Shown here: positions 15,491 through 23,140 of the stretch, in pieces
How positions within the stretch are numbered: position 1 is the stretch's first letter
How the letters are laid out: each line of letters begins with the position of its first letter
Assembly (NCBI GenBank): GCA_030152225.1
Contig: JASLHL010000015.1
Coordinates: 1 to 34,813 of the forward strand
Source of the DNA: Flavobacterium sp.
Lineage (GTDB): Bacteria; Bacteroidota; Bacteroidia; Flavobacteriales; Flavobacteriaceae
DNA: 34,813 bases
Direction of reading: 5' to 3'
Translations under genes and position numbers: made by a program
The notes under the pieces: model-generated
Database searches by the model: none
What the model was told of the DNA's origin: nothing
What the model saw: only the letters and a program-made list of their open reading frames with translations

Positions 15491-16573
15491 ATGAAACGAT
15501 ATTTCATTTTATCTAGTGTTGTATTGGGAAGTGCTGTTTTAACAATAGCTTGTAAAGACCATACACCAGTAGAAACAACAGAAACAAAACCCAAAACGAC
15601 ACTTGACTTGCGTACCTCTCCGATACGCGAATTAAATCCTTCGTATTCCATCACCGTACCTGGAGAAATAAAACCATATGAACAAGTGGCTTTACACGCC
15701 AAGGTTAGTGGTTTTATCAAACAGCTGTATGTAGATCGAGGAGATTATGTCAAAAAAGGACAATTATTAGCGCTTTTAGAAGCACCTGAAATGAATCAAC
15801 GAGCCTTATCCGACCGTTCGATTCAGGACAAAGCCCATAGTGATTACCTCTTAGCTAAACAAGTGTACGATCGATTGGTTGAGGCTTCCAAAACAACAGG
15901 TGCAGTGGCTCAAGTAGAATTGGATCGCGCACAGAGTTCGATGAACAGTGCAAAATCGGCTTTTGAATCCGCGAAAGCTAGCACAGCACAGTCCAATCAA
16001 TTACAAGATTATCTGCGCATTGTTGCTCCTTTTGATGGGATTATCACTCAGCGAAACTTGTCAACAGGCTCACTGGTAGGGAATACATCCAACCAGCCCA
16101 TTTTTGAACTGGCACAGCATGACAAACTACGCCTCACCTTGTCAATTCCTGAAAAACACGCAGGAGCTATTCCAGAATCGGCCATCGCTACCTTTGCCAT
16201 TAGTTCATTTCCTGGAGAAATTTTTACTGCAAAACTGTCGCGATCTTCTGGCGTGCTAAACCCACAAGATCGATCTCTTACCTTAGAATTTGATCTAGAC
16301 AACAAAGAACGCAAGTTACAAGGAGGAGATTACGCTCAGGTCAAAGTGGAGTTGCAACGCAAACAACCAACACTTTGGGTAGCGACAAAAAGCATCCTCA
16401 ATACACAGTCTGGTAATTTTGTCATCACTAAGAAAACAGGGGATGAATTAGCGAGAATTCCCGTTGAATTGGGAGTGCAAATGGATACAATTACAGAGGT
16501 TTTCGGCGCATTACACGCTTCCGATCTCGTGATTGATAAACCTTCAGAAGATATGAAAAACGCAAAAAAATAA
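15491..16573 (+). CDS. RND periplasmic adaptor (membrane fusion) lipoprotein
   Basis: A 360-aa HlyD/AcrA-type adaptor. A lipoprotein-like signal (MKRYFILSSVVLGSAVLTIAC) would anchor it by Cys21. The lipoyl half-motif (VALHAKVSGFIKQLYVDRGDYVKKGQLLALLE) comes first, then a helical hairpin rich in Ala/Gln/Ser. The second lipoyl half is YLRIVAPFDGIITQRNLSTGSLV, followed by beta-barrel strands and a membrane-proximal domain (LWVATKSILNTQSGNFVITKK). The frame is open from 15470, but the ATG at 15491 gives a clean signal peptide. It bridges the RND permease and the TolC-like channel. Confidence 0.9.
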   Translation: MKRYFILSSVVLGSAVLTIACKDHTPVETTETKPKTTLDLRTSPIRELNPSYSITVPGEIKPYEQVALHAKVSGFIKQLYVDRGDYVKKGQLLALLEAPEMNQRALSDRSIQDKAHSDYLLAKQVYDRLVEASKTTGAVAQVELDRAQSSMNSAKSAFESAKASTAQSNQLQDYLRIVAPFDGIITQRNLSTGSLVGNTSNQPIFELAQHDKLRLTLSIPEKHAGAIPESAIATFAISSFPGEIFTAKLSRSSGVLNPQDRSLTLEFDLDNKERKLQGGDYAQVKVELQRKQPTLWVATKSILNTQSGNFVITKKTGDELARIPVELGVQMDTITEVFGALHASDLVIDKPSEDMKNAKK

Positions 16574-16581
16574 TTTTACAC

Positions 16582-17112
16582 ATGCAACTACAACAAAAAA
16601 TCAAACAATCCATCTGGGGCATTGCCTTGGCAATTACGCTAGGGTTAGGAAGCTCATCTCAGGCCTTGGCTCAGCAAAACCCTACGCCAAAAGTCAACAC
16701 AACTACAACTGATGCTATTTTTATCGATGCTACTGGAAAAAAAGTATCCTTGAGTTCATTACAAGGCAAAGTCGTATTTGTCAATTTCTGGGCCACCTGG
16801 TGTCCTCCTTGCATCAAGGAGATGCCGTCTATTGAAACCTTAAAAAATAAAATGAAAGGAAAAGATGTAGTCTTTCTTTTAGTCGATGTAGATGGCAACT
16901 ACGAAAAAGCAAAAGCTTTTATGGAGAAGCGAAAATTAGACCTCCCCATTTACATTCCAGCTACATCGGTCTCTAGTACCTATCTAGGTTCTTCTATTCC
17001 AACTACGATTATCTTTGATAAGAAAGGCAATATGATTCAGCGTATTGTCGGGGGAGTTGACTTTGCCTCAGAAGAGGTAGAGCAATTCATGGAACAAGTT
17101 TTAAAACTGTAA
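16582..17112 (+). CDS. TlpA-like periplasmic thioredoxin
   Basis: This 176-aa protein has a cleavable signal peptide (to about AQQ, residue 32), then a TlpA/ResA-type thioredoxin fold. Its features are IFIDATGKKVSLSSLQGKVV, the active site WCPPC (C74, C77) in NFWATWCPPCIKEMPS, and the cis-proline region SSIPTTIIFD. TlpA proteins reduce disulfides of specific envelope partners. The gene begins 8 bases after the adaptor gene and is followed by the operon's terminator, so it is the last gene of the efflux unit, an uncommon companion for an RND pump. It might keep cysteines of a pump component or substrate reduced; that is inference. Confidence 0.88.
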   Translation: MQLQQKIKQSIWGIALAITLGLGSSSQALAQQNPTPKVNTTTTDAIFIDATGKKVSLSSLQGKVVFVNFWATWCPPCIKEMPSIETLKNKMKGKDVVFLLVDVDGNYEKAKAFMEKRKLDLPIYIPATSVSSTYLGSSIPTTIIFDKKGNMIQRIVGGVDFASEEVEQFMEQVLKL

Positions 17113-17141
17113 ATTCATTGTTTTCAAATAGTTATATTTGA

Positions 17142-17171
17142 GGCTCACTGCTTGTCAGTGGGCCTTTTTTT
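17142..17171 (+). terminator. Terminator of the efflux operon
   Basis: GGCTCACTG and CAGTGGGCC pair (one G-T wobble) around a 5-base loop, followed by seven T. Confidence 0.85.
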
Positions 17172-17410
17172 ATAGCATAAAAAAAGTTTTTATCCCTTCT
17201 ACTAAAAACACTTCTAACATTAATTACTTACTTCCATTGAATTAACAACAATAAAAACATCTCTTAACTAAAAACAAAAGAATAAAGAAGCAGTTATAAC
17301 TTAATTTGTTGAAAAACAAATAATTCTCACTTTTTACCTCCAAATATTAAGTTTAAGTTAATTTTTTGTTTATTTTAGCAAATACCAAACAACAACAAAA
17401 ACGATTCATT

Positions 17411-17758
17411 ATGACGATTCTATATTTATTTCCTATTCTACTCGGTAGTATAGGTTTCATAAATCTTCTGTTTCATTATAAACAAGTGCATCTTGTGGGG
17501 TATAGAAGTCACAATGCTATTAAAGATGATAAACATTGGCGCGTAGCGCAAAGAACAAGTAGTTCTTCTTTAATTGCTGCAAGTGCATTCTTACTTTGTT
17601 TGAATTTTACGCTAACGCAATTTGAATACGCCTTACCAACACAACAAGCGATCATGATTACCGCTAATATTTTTTGTGTTTTGTATACTATTATCCATAC
17701 AGAAACTGTATTGGAAAAATTAGATCAGAAAATCAACCAAAACTATATTCAAAAATAA
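17411..17758 (+). CDS. SdpI-like membrane protein
   Basis: This 115-aa protein has three hydrophobic segments (about 2-20, 53-72 and 80-98). Between the first and second lies GYRSHNAIKDDKHWRVAQRTSS, matching the SdpI-family signature GYRT-x-x-S-x-x-x-x-x-x-W-x-x-A. B. subtilis SdpI gives immunity to the SDP toxin and also holds the repressor SdpR at the membrane; small family members like this one are mostly uncharacterised. The frame is open from 17366, but the ATG at 17411 begins directly with the first membrane helix. Its own terminator-like structures follow, so it is probably monocistronic. A second SdpI-like protein lies at 20472. Confidence 0.75.
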   Translation: MTILYLFPILLGSIGFINLLFHYKQVHLVGYRSHNAIKDDKHWRVAQRTSSSSLIAASAFLLCLNFTLTQFEYALPTQQAIMITANIFCVLYTIIHTETVLEKLDQKINQNYIQK

Positions 17759-17779
17759 TTTCAATTATTATTATTTCTT

Positions 17780-17871
17780 CCTCTTTCTTGTGCTAACGAT
17801 TACAACAGCCAGAAAAACATTTACTTTGCTTTAAATCACTACTACTACATTAGTCAAGAAAGAGGTTTTTT
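17780..17871 (+). terminator. Large stem-loop with T-run after the SdpI-like gene
   Basis: CCTCTTTCTTG (17780-17790) and CAAGAAAGAGG (17855-17865) form a perfect 11-bp stem closing a 64-base loop, and TTTTTT follows at once. It may be an unusual terminator with an internal structured loop, or a small RNA element. Confidence 0.45.
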
Positions 17872-17897
17872 ATAAATAATATTATTTTACTTACGTT

Positions 17898-17936
17898 AAA
17901 AAAGGTGTGGACTTACAGGTAGTTCACACCTTTTTT
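17898..17936 (+). terminator. Strong terminator upstream of the DUF2089 gene
   Basis: A 16-bp stem (AAAAAAGGTGTGGACT / AGTTCACACCTTTTTT, one wobble) with a 7-base loop and T-run. It isolates the following operon from the SdpI-like gene. Confidence 0.85.
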
Positions 17937-17946
17937 ATTGTTGACT

Positions 17947-17969
17947 GTTAACAGCACTAGGCTGTTAAC
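17947..17969. promoter_or_regulatory. GTTAACAGC/GCTGTTAAC inverted repeat upstream of the DUF2089 operon
   Basis: A perfect 9-bp inverted repeat with a 5-base centre lies about 83 bases before the DUF2089 start. The size and symmetry fit a dimeric repressor site, but the related GTTAACTGTTAAC motif at 7815 in an unrelated gap points to a dispersed repeat as the alternative. Confidence 0.4.
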
Positions 17970-18051
17970 CATAAAAAAACTTTACTTTTTTAAAATAATT
18001 TTCATTTTAAACTAAATTTTATTAAATTAGCCTTTAATAAAATTAAACAAT

Positions 18052-18333
18052 TTGAAAACAAAACACAAATTACCTACTCATTGTCCGAGTTGTAATAATA
18101 AATTACACGTTACGCAATTAGCTTGTGAAAGTTGTGAAACAACCGTAGGCGGGCAATTTAATCTTCCTCTACTCTCTCAATTAACTCAAGAGGAGCAAGA
18201 CTTTATTTTGCAGTTTTTTCTTTACAGTGGTAGTTTGAAACAAATGGCACAACAAATGAACATCAGCTATCCAACAGTGCGAAATAAATTAGACGATATG
18301 ATTGAGCATATTAAAAAACTACAAGATCAATAA
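18052..18333 (+). CDS. DUF2089 zinc-ribbon/helix-turn-helix protein
   Basis: A 93-aa protein with the DUF2089 plan: an N-terminal zinc ribbon (CPSC at 11-14, CESC at 25-28), the linker FNLPLLSQLTQEEQDFILQF, and a helix-turn-helix with GSLKQMAQQMNISYPTVRNK. DUF2089 proteins are predicted transcription regulators. The start codon must be TTG at 18052: a TAG lies in frame at 18028-18030, no ATG occurs between, and the zinc ribbon begins at residue 11. It heads a compact run (gaps of 32, 7, 2 and 9 bases) of two Yip1-like proteins, a hydrolase and an SdpI-like protein, and may control that operon. Confidence 0.82.
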   Translation: MKTKHKLPTHCPSCNNKLHVTQLACESCETTVGGQFNLPLLSQLTQEEQDFILQFFLYSGSLKQMAQQMNISYPTVRNKLDDMIEHIKKLQDQ

Positions 18334-18365
18334 ACTAACTACTAACCAACACAACGACCAACTTT

Positions 18366-18947
18366 ATGAAAACCGCAATTACAAAACCTTTTGAAACCCT
18401 TCAAGAAACCAAACTCTTGTTGATTGGGACCCTTTTTTTACTTGCTGGATCCTTTTTTGCTTTTTTGACGAATACGCGATTCGATGGCGTTTTAGATATG
18501 CATCTTACCTCTCAAATAAAATGGCATCAACCGCTATTAGACAATATAGTAAATATACTGTGCTTAACTGTTACCCTGTTTTTACTCTCGCGTTTTTTAC
18601 CAACCAAAGCTCGTTTTATTGATATTCTCAATGTAGCACTCATTTGTAGAATTCCTTTTTATTTTTCACTGTTTGTTAATATTGGAGGAATCCAACTCGA
18701 GACCACTGATTTCTTACTAGCCAATTTGCATAACCCCATGGCGATCAAAGACCTCCCTGTTATCAACCTCTTGATCTTTGGACTAGGTGCTTTAATAACT
18801 CTTACAGCCATTGTTCTTATGGGGTTCTTGCTCTATAGAGGATACCGAAATGCGACGAATTCCAAACAGGCCTCTCACCATGTATTACTTATTGTAGCCG
18901 TATTAATAGCTGAAACAATAAGCAAATTTCTGGTTTATTTATACTAA
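18366..18947 (+). CDS. Yip1-like multi-span membrane protein (first copy)
   Basis: A 193-aa protein with about five hydrophobic segments (near 17-35, 60-77, 90-105, 132-156, 171-190). The start KPFETLQETKLLLIG, the segment KARFIDILNVALICR between the second and third spans and the last-loop LLYRGYRNATN resemble Yip1-domain proteins. It is a diverged paralog of the next gene: both share KPF/QPF near the start, E-x-x-LLL-x-G, K-x-R-x-IDI-x-N, a glycine/tyrosine stretch before the last span and the C-terminus LY. The function is unknown; it may act as a membrane sensor. Confidence 0.65.
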   Translation: MKTAITKPFETLQETKLLLIGTLFLLAGSFFAFLTNTRFDGVLDMHLTSQIKWHQPLLDNIVNILCLTVTLFLLSRFLPTKARFIDILNVALICRIPFYFSLFVNIGGIQLETTDFLLANLHNPMAIKDLPVINLLIFGLGALITLTAIVLMGFLLYRGYRNATNSKQASHHVLLIVAVLIAETISKFLVYLY

Positions 18948-18954
18948 CGCAAAC

Positions 18955-19533
18955 ATGAAAAGAGTACTACTACAACCTTTCACCTATGGACAAGAAAATA
19001 GGCTTTTACTTGTAGGTCTTAGCATAGCTTTACTCGGTTGCTTCGTACAATTAAGCACATCAATTCGCTTTTTCTCTACCTTCCAAATCGAAAATGTATC
19101 GAGTCAGCCTACTTTTTCTCAAATACTAGGTGATTTTGGAATTGCAACCCTACTGTTGACTTTAGCCCTTTTTGCGTTAGGTTACTTCATTAATTCTAAA
19201 ACCCGATGGATCGATATATTCAACACCGTACTTGTAGCAAAGGTATTGCTATCTCCTTTACTCCTAATTCCCTTGGGATATTTGCTAAAAAAAAGCGATG
19301 AACTCAATGTGATATACAGCATACAAAAACAAACCATTGGTGTTGCCCTAACGACCTTTCTGTGTCTAGCGCTCTTTTCAATTTTTGTTATCCTATTTAT
19401 ATGCTTTGGCCGATACCTCTATCAAGGATTCAAAACAGCAACACATCTAAAAAAGAAAGTACACCTCATTTTATTTGTCCTACTTGTTATTTGTGTTGAA
19501 CTGTGTACCCCAATCTTAACAACCTTATATTAA
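18955..19533 (+). CDS. Yip1-like multi-span membrane protein (second copy)
   Basis: A 192-aa paralog of the preceding protein with the same layout: QPFTYGQENRLLLVG, five hydrophobic segments, KTRWIDIFNTVLVAK after the second, RYLYQGFKTATH before the last, and LY at the C-terminus. It starts 7 bases after its paralog, which points to tandem duplication followed by clear divergence. The two could form a hetero-oligomer. No catalytic motif is visible. Confidence 0.65.
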   Translation: MKRVLLQPFTYGQENRLLLVGLSIALLGCFVQLSTSIRFFSTFQIENVSSQPTFSQILGDFGIATLLLTLALFALGYFINSKTRWIDIFNTVLVAKVLLSPLLLIPLGYLLKKSDELNVIYSIQKQTIGVALTTFLCLALFSIFVILFICFGRYLYQGFKTATHLKKKVHLILFVLLVICVELCTPILTTLY

Positions 19534-19535
19534 TT

Positions 19536-20462
19536 ATGAAAGCATTACTTTATTTTTTCATTTTTTTATTCAGTGCGATGCTAGGCTTTGCACAGACACC
19601 TACGGTCAAAGAAATTGCGATTGATCCGCAGTTACTAGGTGATCTATACACTACAACGACCCACAACGAAAATCTCGTTATTATTGTACCTGGATCGGGA
19701 CCAACCAATCGCAATGGCAATAACTATATAGGAATAAAAGGCAATTCCTATAAAATGCTAGCGACAGCACTAACTGCTCACCAACTGGATGTATTTACCT
19801 ACGATAAACGCCTTATTGCGCAAATGAAAGCCAATCAAATCAAAGAAGAAGATGGACGCTTCGAAGATGGCGTAGCTGACTTAGCTTTGATTGTTGATTA
19901 TTTTGCTTCTCAGTATTCCCGTATCACCTTAGTGGGACATAGCGAGGGTGCTTTATTAGCTAATCTACTAGCAAACAAGTCTACCAAAGTCGCAAAATTC
20001 GTCTCCTTACAAGGACCAGGGACAACTGCTGATCAAATCATTTATGATCAAATCACACAACAATTCCCCGCTTTAGGGACCAAAATAATTGAAATCAATG
20101 CGGCCTTAAAAAAAGGGCAAACGGTAGAAAATATTCCTCCTATGCTTCAGGCTTTATATCGTCCTAGTGTACAACCTTATCTAATTTCATGGATACAATA
20201 TGACCCTAGTGTCGAAATAGCGAAAATAAAACAACCCGTCCTGATTATTGATGGGGATAAAGATCTACAAGTTCCTGTCAAACAAGGAGACTTATTGAGC
20301 CAAGCGAATCCCAAGGCTAAACGCGCTACTTTAAAAAATATGAATCACGTCTTAAAACAAATAGAGAAAGACGAAGATAATATGAAAAGCTATGGAGATC
20401 CTTCTTTTCCACTACATCCCGAACTTGTTTCAACCCTTGTTTCTTTTATTCTAACGCCTTAA
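19536..20462 (+). CDS. Secreted alpha/beta hydrolase
   Basis: A 308-aa protein with signal peptide MKALLYFFIFLFSAMLGFAQ. The hydrolase fold shows the oxyanion region VPGSGPTNRNG (51-61), the nucleophile elbow GHSEG (S136), the acid in IDGDKDLQVP (likely D243) and the base in KNMNHVLKQ (H271). It belongs to the broad serine aminopeptidase/dienelactone hydrolase-like group; esterase or peptidase activity on an envelope substrate is likely but unproven. The frame is open from 19503, but that ATG overlaps the preceding gene; the ATG at 19536, 2 bases after its stop, gives the signal peptide. It is part of the DUF2089-Yip1-SdpI run. Confidence 0.82.
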   Translation: MKALLYFFIFLFSAMLGFAQTPTVKEIAIDPQLLGDLYTTTTHNENLVIIVPGSGPTNRNGNNYIGIKGNSYKMLATALTAHQLDVFTYDKRLIAQMKANQIKEEDGRFEDGVADLALIVDYFASQYSRITLVGHSEGALLANLLANKSTKVAKFVSLQGPGTTADQIIYDQITQQFPALGTKIIEINAALKKGQTVENIPPMLQALYRPSVQPYLISWIQYDPSVEIAKIKQPVLIIDGDKDLQVPVKQGDLLSQANPKAKRATLKNMNHVLKQIEKDEDNMKSYGDPSFPLHPELVSTLVSFILTP

Positions 20463-20471
20463 TATAAACTT

Positions 20472-20810
20472 ATGTCAGACAGTCTCTTTCCTTACTTTTT
20501 TTTACCTGTTATCTACATTTTTGTTGGATTACTTACGCCAAAATGTAAACATATTGGTCCAGTGGGGTATCGCACACCGCGCAGCATGAAAAATCAAAAA
20601 AATTGGGATTTTGCTCAAAAATTAAGTGGTAAATATATGCTGATCTTGGGCAGTGTTATACTCCTTGTCAATGTACTATTTTACTTTGCTATTTTTCCTC
20701 TGGCTCATTTTCAACTATGGAATATGATTGCTATTACTGGAGGTACACTGCTCGTAATTGCCTATACTGAACTGCGCTTATATCAATTCGAAAAAAACAA
20801 ATCGCACTAA
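20472..20810 (+). CDS. SdpI-like membrane protein (second copy)
   Basis: This 112-aa protein has three hydrophobic segments (about 5-21, 54-74, 81-98) and the clear family motif GYRTPRSMKNQKNWDFAQKLSG. It is closer to the SdpI/YhfL consensus than the copy at 17411. It starts 9 bases after the hydrolase gene and so closes the operon. Its stop codon overlaps the stop of the convergent radical SAM gene (20807-20810), leaving no room for a separate terminator. Confidence 0.8.
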   Translation: MSDSLFPYFFLPVIYIFVGLLTPKCKHIGPVGYRTPRSMKNQKNWDFAQKLSGKYMLILGSVILLVNVLFYFAIFPLAHFQLWNMIAITGGTLLVIAYTELRLYQFEKNKSH

Positions 20811-23005
20811 ACGACTAGGAGTGCCATTTCGCGTAACTGTTGTACGGGCTTGGAATACCAAAAGGGTTCAAAGTCCGTAGAACAAGTAGTTTCAAAACTA
20901 TTTTTCATCTCTTGGTAAGTCTTGGTTTGCGTGGTACTTCCCTTTAATTCTTCGATAAAAGCGGCAAACCAGTCTCCTTCTTCTCGATTCAGACTAACCG
21001 TAAGCGTATCATTCTTAGTGTAAAAGATGAGATTGACCATCTCAAAAACATTTCCTTTTTTCTTTTTCTCGAAATACTCTTTATATGGATACGTCCCCAA
21101 CCAAATAATTTTTTGATTTCCTCTGTACGTAGGCAAATGCTCACTTTCCAAGCAAGTCGCAATATAATCAGGTGGAATGGATGTACGGGGTACTTTGAAG
21201 TCAAACCATTCATTCAACGGCCAATCCAAACACATGCCATGCATATAGTTAAACAAGGATTTCTTTAAGCCAAAGGAAAACTTATCGTGAATGGCTCCAT
21301 TCATTTCTACGTGGGGCACATCATTATTGGCAAAAGCACTGTCTTCTGTTTTTTGTGCAATGACTTTATATTCTTCGGGATTCATTCCTACGGGAGAATG
21401 GGCTGTCATCGCAAATTGATGCCAAAAGCCCGATTGCATAATCCCAGCTTCAAACAACTGACGAACCATTTCCAAACTGTCGATGGTTTCTTGTGCTGTT
21501 TGTGTTGGAAATCCATACATCAAATAGGCGTGTACGAGAATACCAGCTTCGGTAAAATTTCGATTCACCCGTGCCACTTGTTCAACGGTTACTCCTTTTT
21601 CAATGAGTTTCAACAAGCGATCAGACGCCACCTCCAGTCCACCTGAGACGGCAATACAGCCCGAAGCCTTTAACAAAAAACACAAATCACGCGTAAAGCT
21701 CTTCTCAAAGCGGATATTGGTCCACCAGGATACCGTAATTTTTCTTCGGATAATTTCCAACGCCACTTCACGCATCAAAGCAGGCGGTGCTGCTTCATCA
21801 ACAAAGTGGAATCCCGTTTCGCCTGTTTGTTCAATTAACGTCTCCATGCGATCGACAATTAACTTGGCCGCAACAGGTTCGTATATTTTAATATAATCTA
21901 AACTGATATCACAAAACGTACATTTTCCCCAATAGCATCCATGTGCCATGGTTAACTTATTCCAACGTCCATCGCTCCACATGCGATGCATCGGATTGAC
22001 AACCTCAATGACAGAAATATAATCATTGAGCTTGAGATCGGAATAATCAGGTGTTCCCACTTCCGCTTGTTTATAATCGCGTTTTAATGGGTTATTGATG
22101 TAGAGCACCTCATTATCTTGACAGATAAATGTGCGTTTCAATTCCGCTTGATCGATTTTTCCCTCTACGTGTAGGATTAAGTTTTCTAATGGAGCTTCAC
22201 CATCATCCAACGTAATAAAATCAAAAAATTCAAATACACGTGCGTCAGATAACGAACGGAGTTCGGTATTGGGATATCCCCCTCCCATGGTAATTTTTAT
22301 TTCGGGATGGTTTTGCTTGATCCATTGGGCGCAACGAAAGGCACTATAGAGATTCCCTGGAAAGGGAACTGAAAACCCTACAATTTTTGGGTTAGATTCC
22401 TGCACTAAAGGGGCTAAAAGCTCTAACGTTAATTCATCAATAAACGTTAAGGGTTGCTGCAGGGAGTGATATAGTTCGTCAAATGTATGCGCTGATCGTC
22501 CCAATCGCTCTGCATAACGACTAAAACCAAAATGTGGATCAATTGTATCGACAATAAGATCGGCTATATCTTCTAAATACAAAGTAGCCAAATGCTTGGC
22601 TTGATCCTGAATCCCCATGGATCCAAATGCCCATTCCAATTCTTCTAACTGATCGAATCGGGAAGCACGGGGTAAAAAATCTTCTTTTATAATCGTATGC
22701 GCAAATGTGGGATTTTTCCCCTGTAAAAATTTAATTACCGCCTCAATTGTAGCAATATACTCCGATTCCAAAGCCAACATGCGATGCGTATTTCCATTAA
22801 CCTCTTCCACAACGGAGTGAATATGATCAAATAAGCGTGTCATGCCCTTTTTGCTAAAAAGCTTCAAAATCACTTCTATTCCCAAATCACTATGGTGACT
22901 AGAAATGTTTAGTGTATTCAAGAATCCCTTGATATAAGCTGTCGCCGGATACGGTGTATTCAGTTGTGTAAAAGGTGGTGTAATTAAAGTAATGGTTGTT
23001 TGCAC
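20807..23005 (-). CDS. Radical SAM protein with B12-binding-like N-terminal domain
   Basis: A 732-aa protein. The N-terminal part contains ITPPFTQLNTPYPATAYIKGFL and PKIVGFSVPFPGNLYSAFR...KITMGGGYPN, the Rossmann-like layout of cobalamin-binding domains, but a clear D-x-H-x-x-G cobalamin ligand is not seen. The radical SAM core starts at about residue 345 with GCYWGKCTFCD; the cluster cysteines (about 357, 362, 365) read C-x4-C-x2-C rather than C-x3-C-x2-C. Later core motifs are FHFVDEAAPP, SGGLEVASDRLLKLIEKG and YLMYGFPTQT. The reaction is unknown. The start is GTG at 23005: an upstream in-frame TTG (23026) lies inside the -7 promoter box, so it cannot be translated from that promoter. Confidence 0.85.
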   Translation of the reverse strand: MQTTITLITPPFTQLNTPYPATAYIKGFLNTLNISSHHSDLGIEVILKLFSKKGMTRLFDHIHSVVEEVNGNTHRMLALESEYIATIEAVIKFLQGKNPTFAHTIIKEDFLPRASRFDQLEELEWAFGSMGIQDQAKHLATLYLEDIADLIVDTIDPHFGFSRYAERLGRSAHTFDELYHSLQQPLTFIDELTLELLAPLVQESNPKIVGFSVPFPGNLYSAFRCAQWIKQNHPEIKITMGGGYPNTELRSLSDARVFEFFDFITLDDGEAPLENLILHVEGKIDQAELKRTFICQDNEVLYINNPLKRDYKQAEVGTPDYSDLKLNDYISVIEVVNPMHRMWSDGRWNKLTMAHGCYWGKCTFCDISLDYIKIYEPVAAKLIVDRMETLIEQTGETGFHFVDEAAPPALMREVALEIIRRKITVSWWTNIRFEKSFTRDLCFLLKASGCIAVSGGLEVASDRLLKLIEKGVTVEQVARVNRNFTEAGILVHAYLMYGFPTQTAQETIDSLEMVRQLFEAGIMQSGFWHQFAMTAHSPVGMNPEEYKVIAQKTEDSAFANNDVPHVEMNGAIHDKFSFGLKKSLFNYMHGMCLDWPLNEWFDFKVPRTSIPPDYIATCLESEHLPTYRGNQKIIWLGTYPYKEYFEKKKKGNVFEMVNLIFYTKNDTLTVSLNREEGDWFAAFIEELKGSTTQTKTYQEMKNSFETTCSTDFEPFWYSKPVQQLREMALLVV

Positions 23006-23023
23006 AGTACAAAATTTGAAGAA

Positions 23024-23031
23024 CAAAATTA
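23024..23031 (-). promoter_or_regulatory. -7 promoter box of the radical SAM gene
   Basis: Minus-strand TAATTTTG, 18 bases before the GTG start. It includes the TTG that would otherwise be an upstream start and thereby argues for the GTG. Confidence 0.5.
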
Positions 23032-23088
23032 CCTACAATTTTTCACACTAGATAATATTTTATTTTTTTCTATTCTCACTCGTTATTT

Positions 23089-23106
23089 TAAGTTAAATTT
23101 AACTTA
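23089..23106. promoter_or_regulatory. 18-bp perfect palindrome in the divergent promoter region
   Basis: TAAGTTAAATTTAACTTA is a gapless perfect palindrome. It overlaps a near-consensus -7 box, TATATTTA (23105-23112), for the secreted-protein gene at 23141. The position fits a repressor operator. All bases but two are A/T, so chance symmetry is possible. Confidence 0.45.
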
Positions 23107-23140
23107 TATTTACGATTCAACAACTTAAAAAAATAGTCTT

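Larger units (their letters stand above)
17759..18051. other. 293-base intergenic region with stacked structures
   Basis: It holds the large stem-loop (17780-17871), a strong terminator (17898-17936) and the GTTAAC inverted repeat (17947-17969). No small toxin-like frame with a start codon was found on either strand. Confidence 0.6.

Noticed and set aside
17780..17865. Integron attC site
   Set aside because: The long stem superficially fits, but there are no paired core GTT sites or integrase, and a T-run follows as in a terminator.
17759..18051. Toxin peptide gene matching the SdpI-like immunity proteins
   Set aside because: No start codon followed by a useful frame on either strand; the longest ATG frame is a few codons.
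23006..23026. TTG start of the radical SAM gene seven codons upstream
   Set aside because: The TTG is part of the -7 promoter box, so the transcript would begin downstream of it; GTG at 23005 is better.
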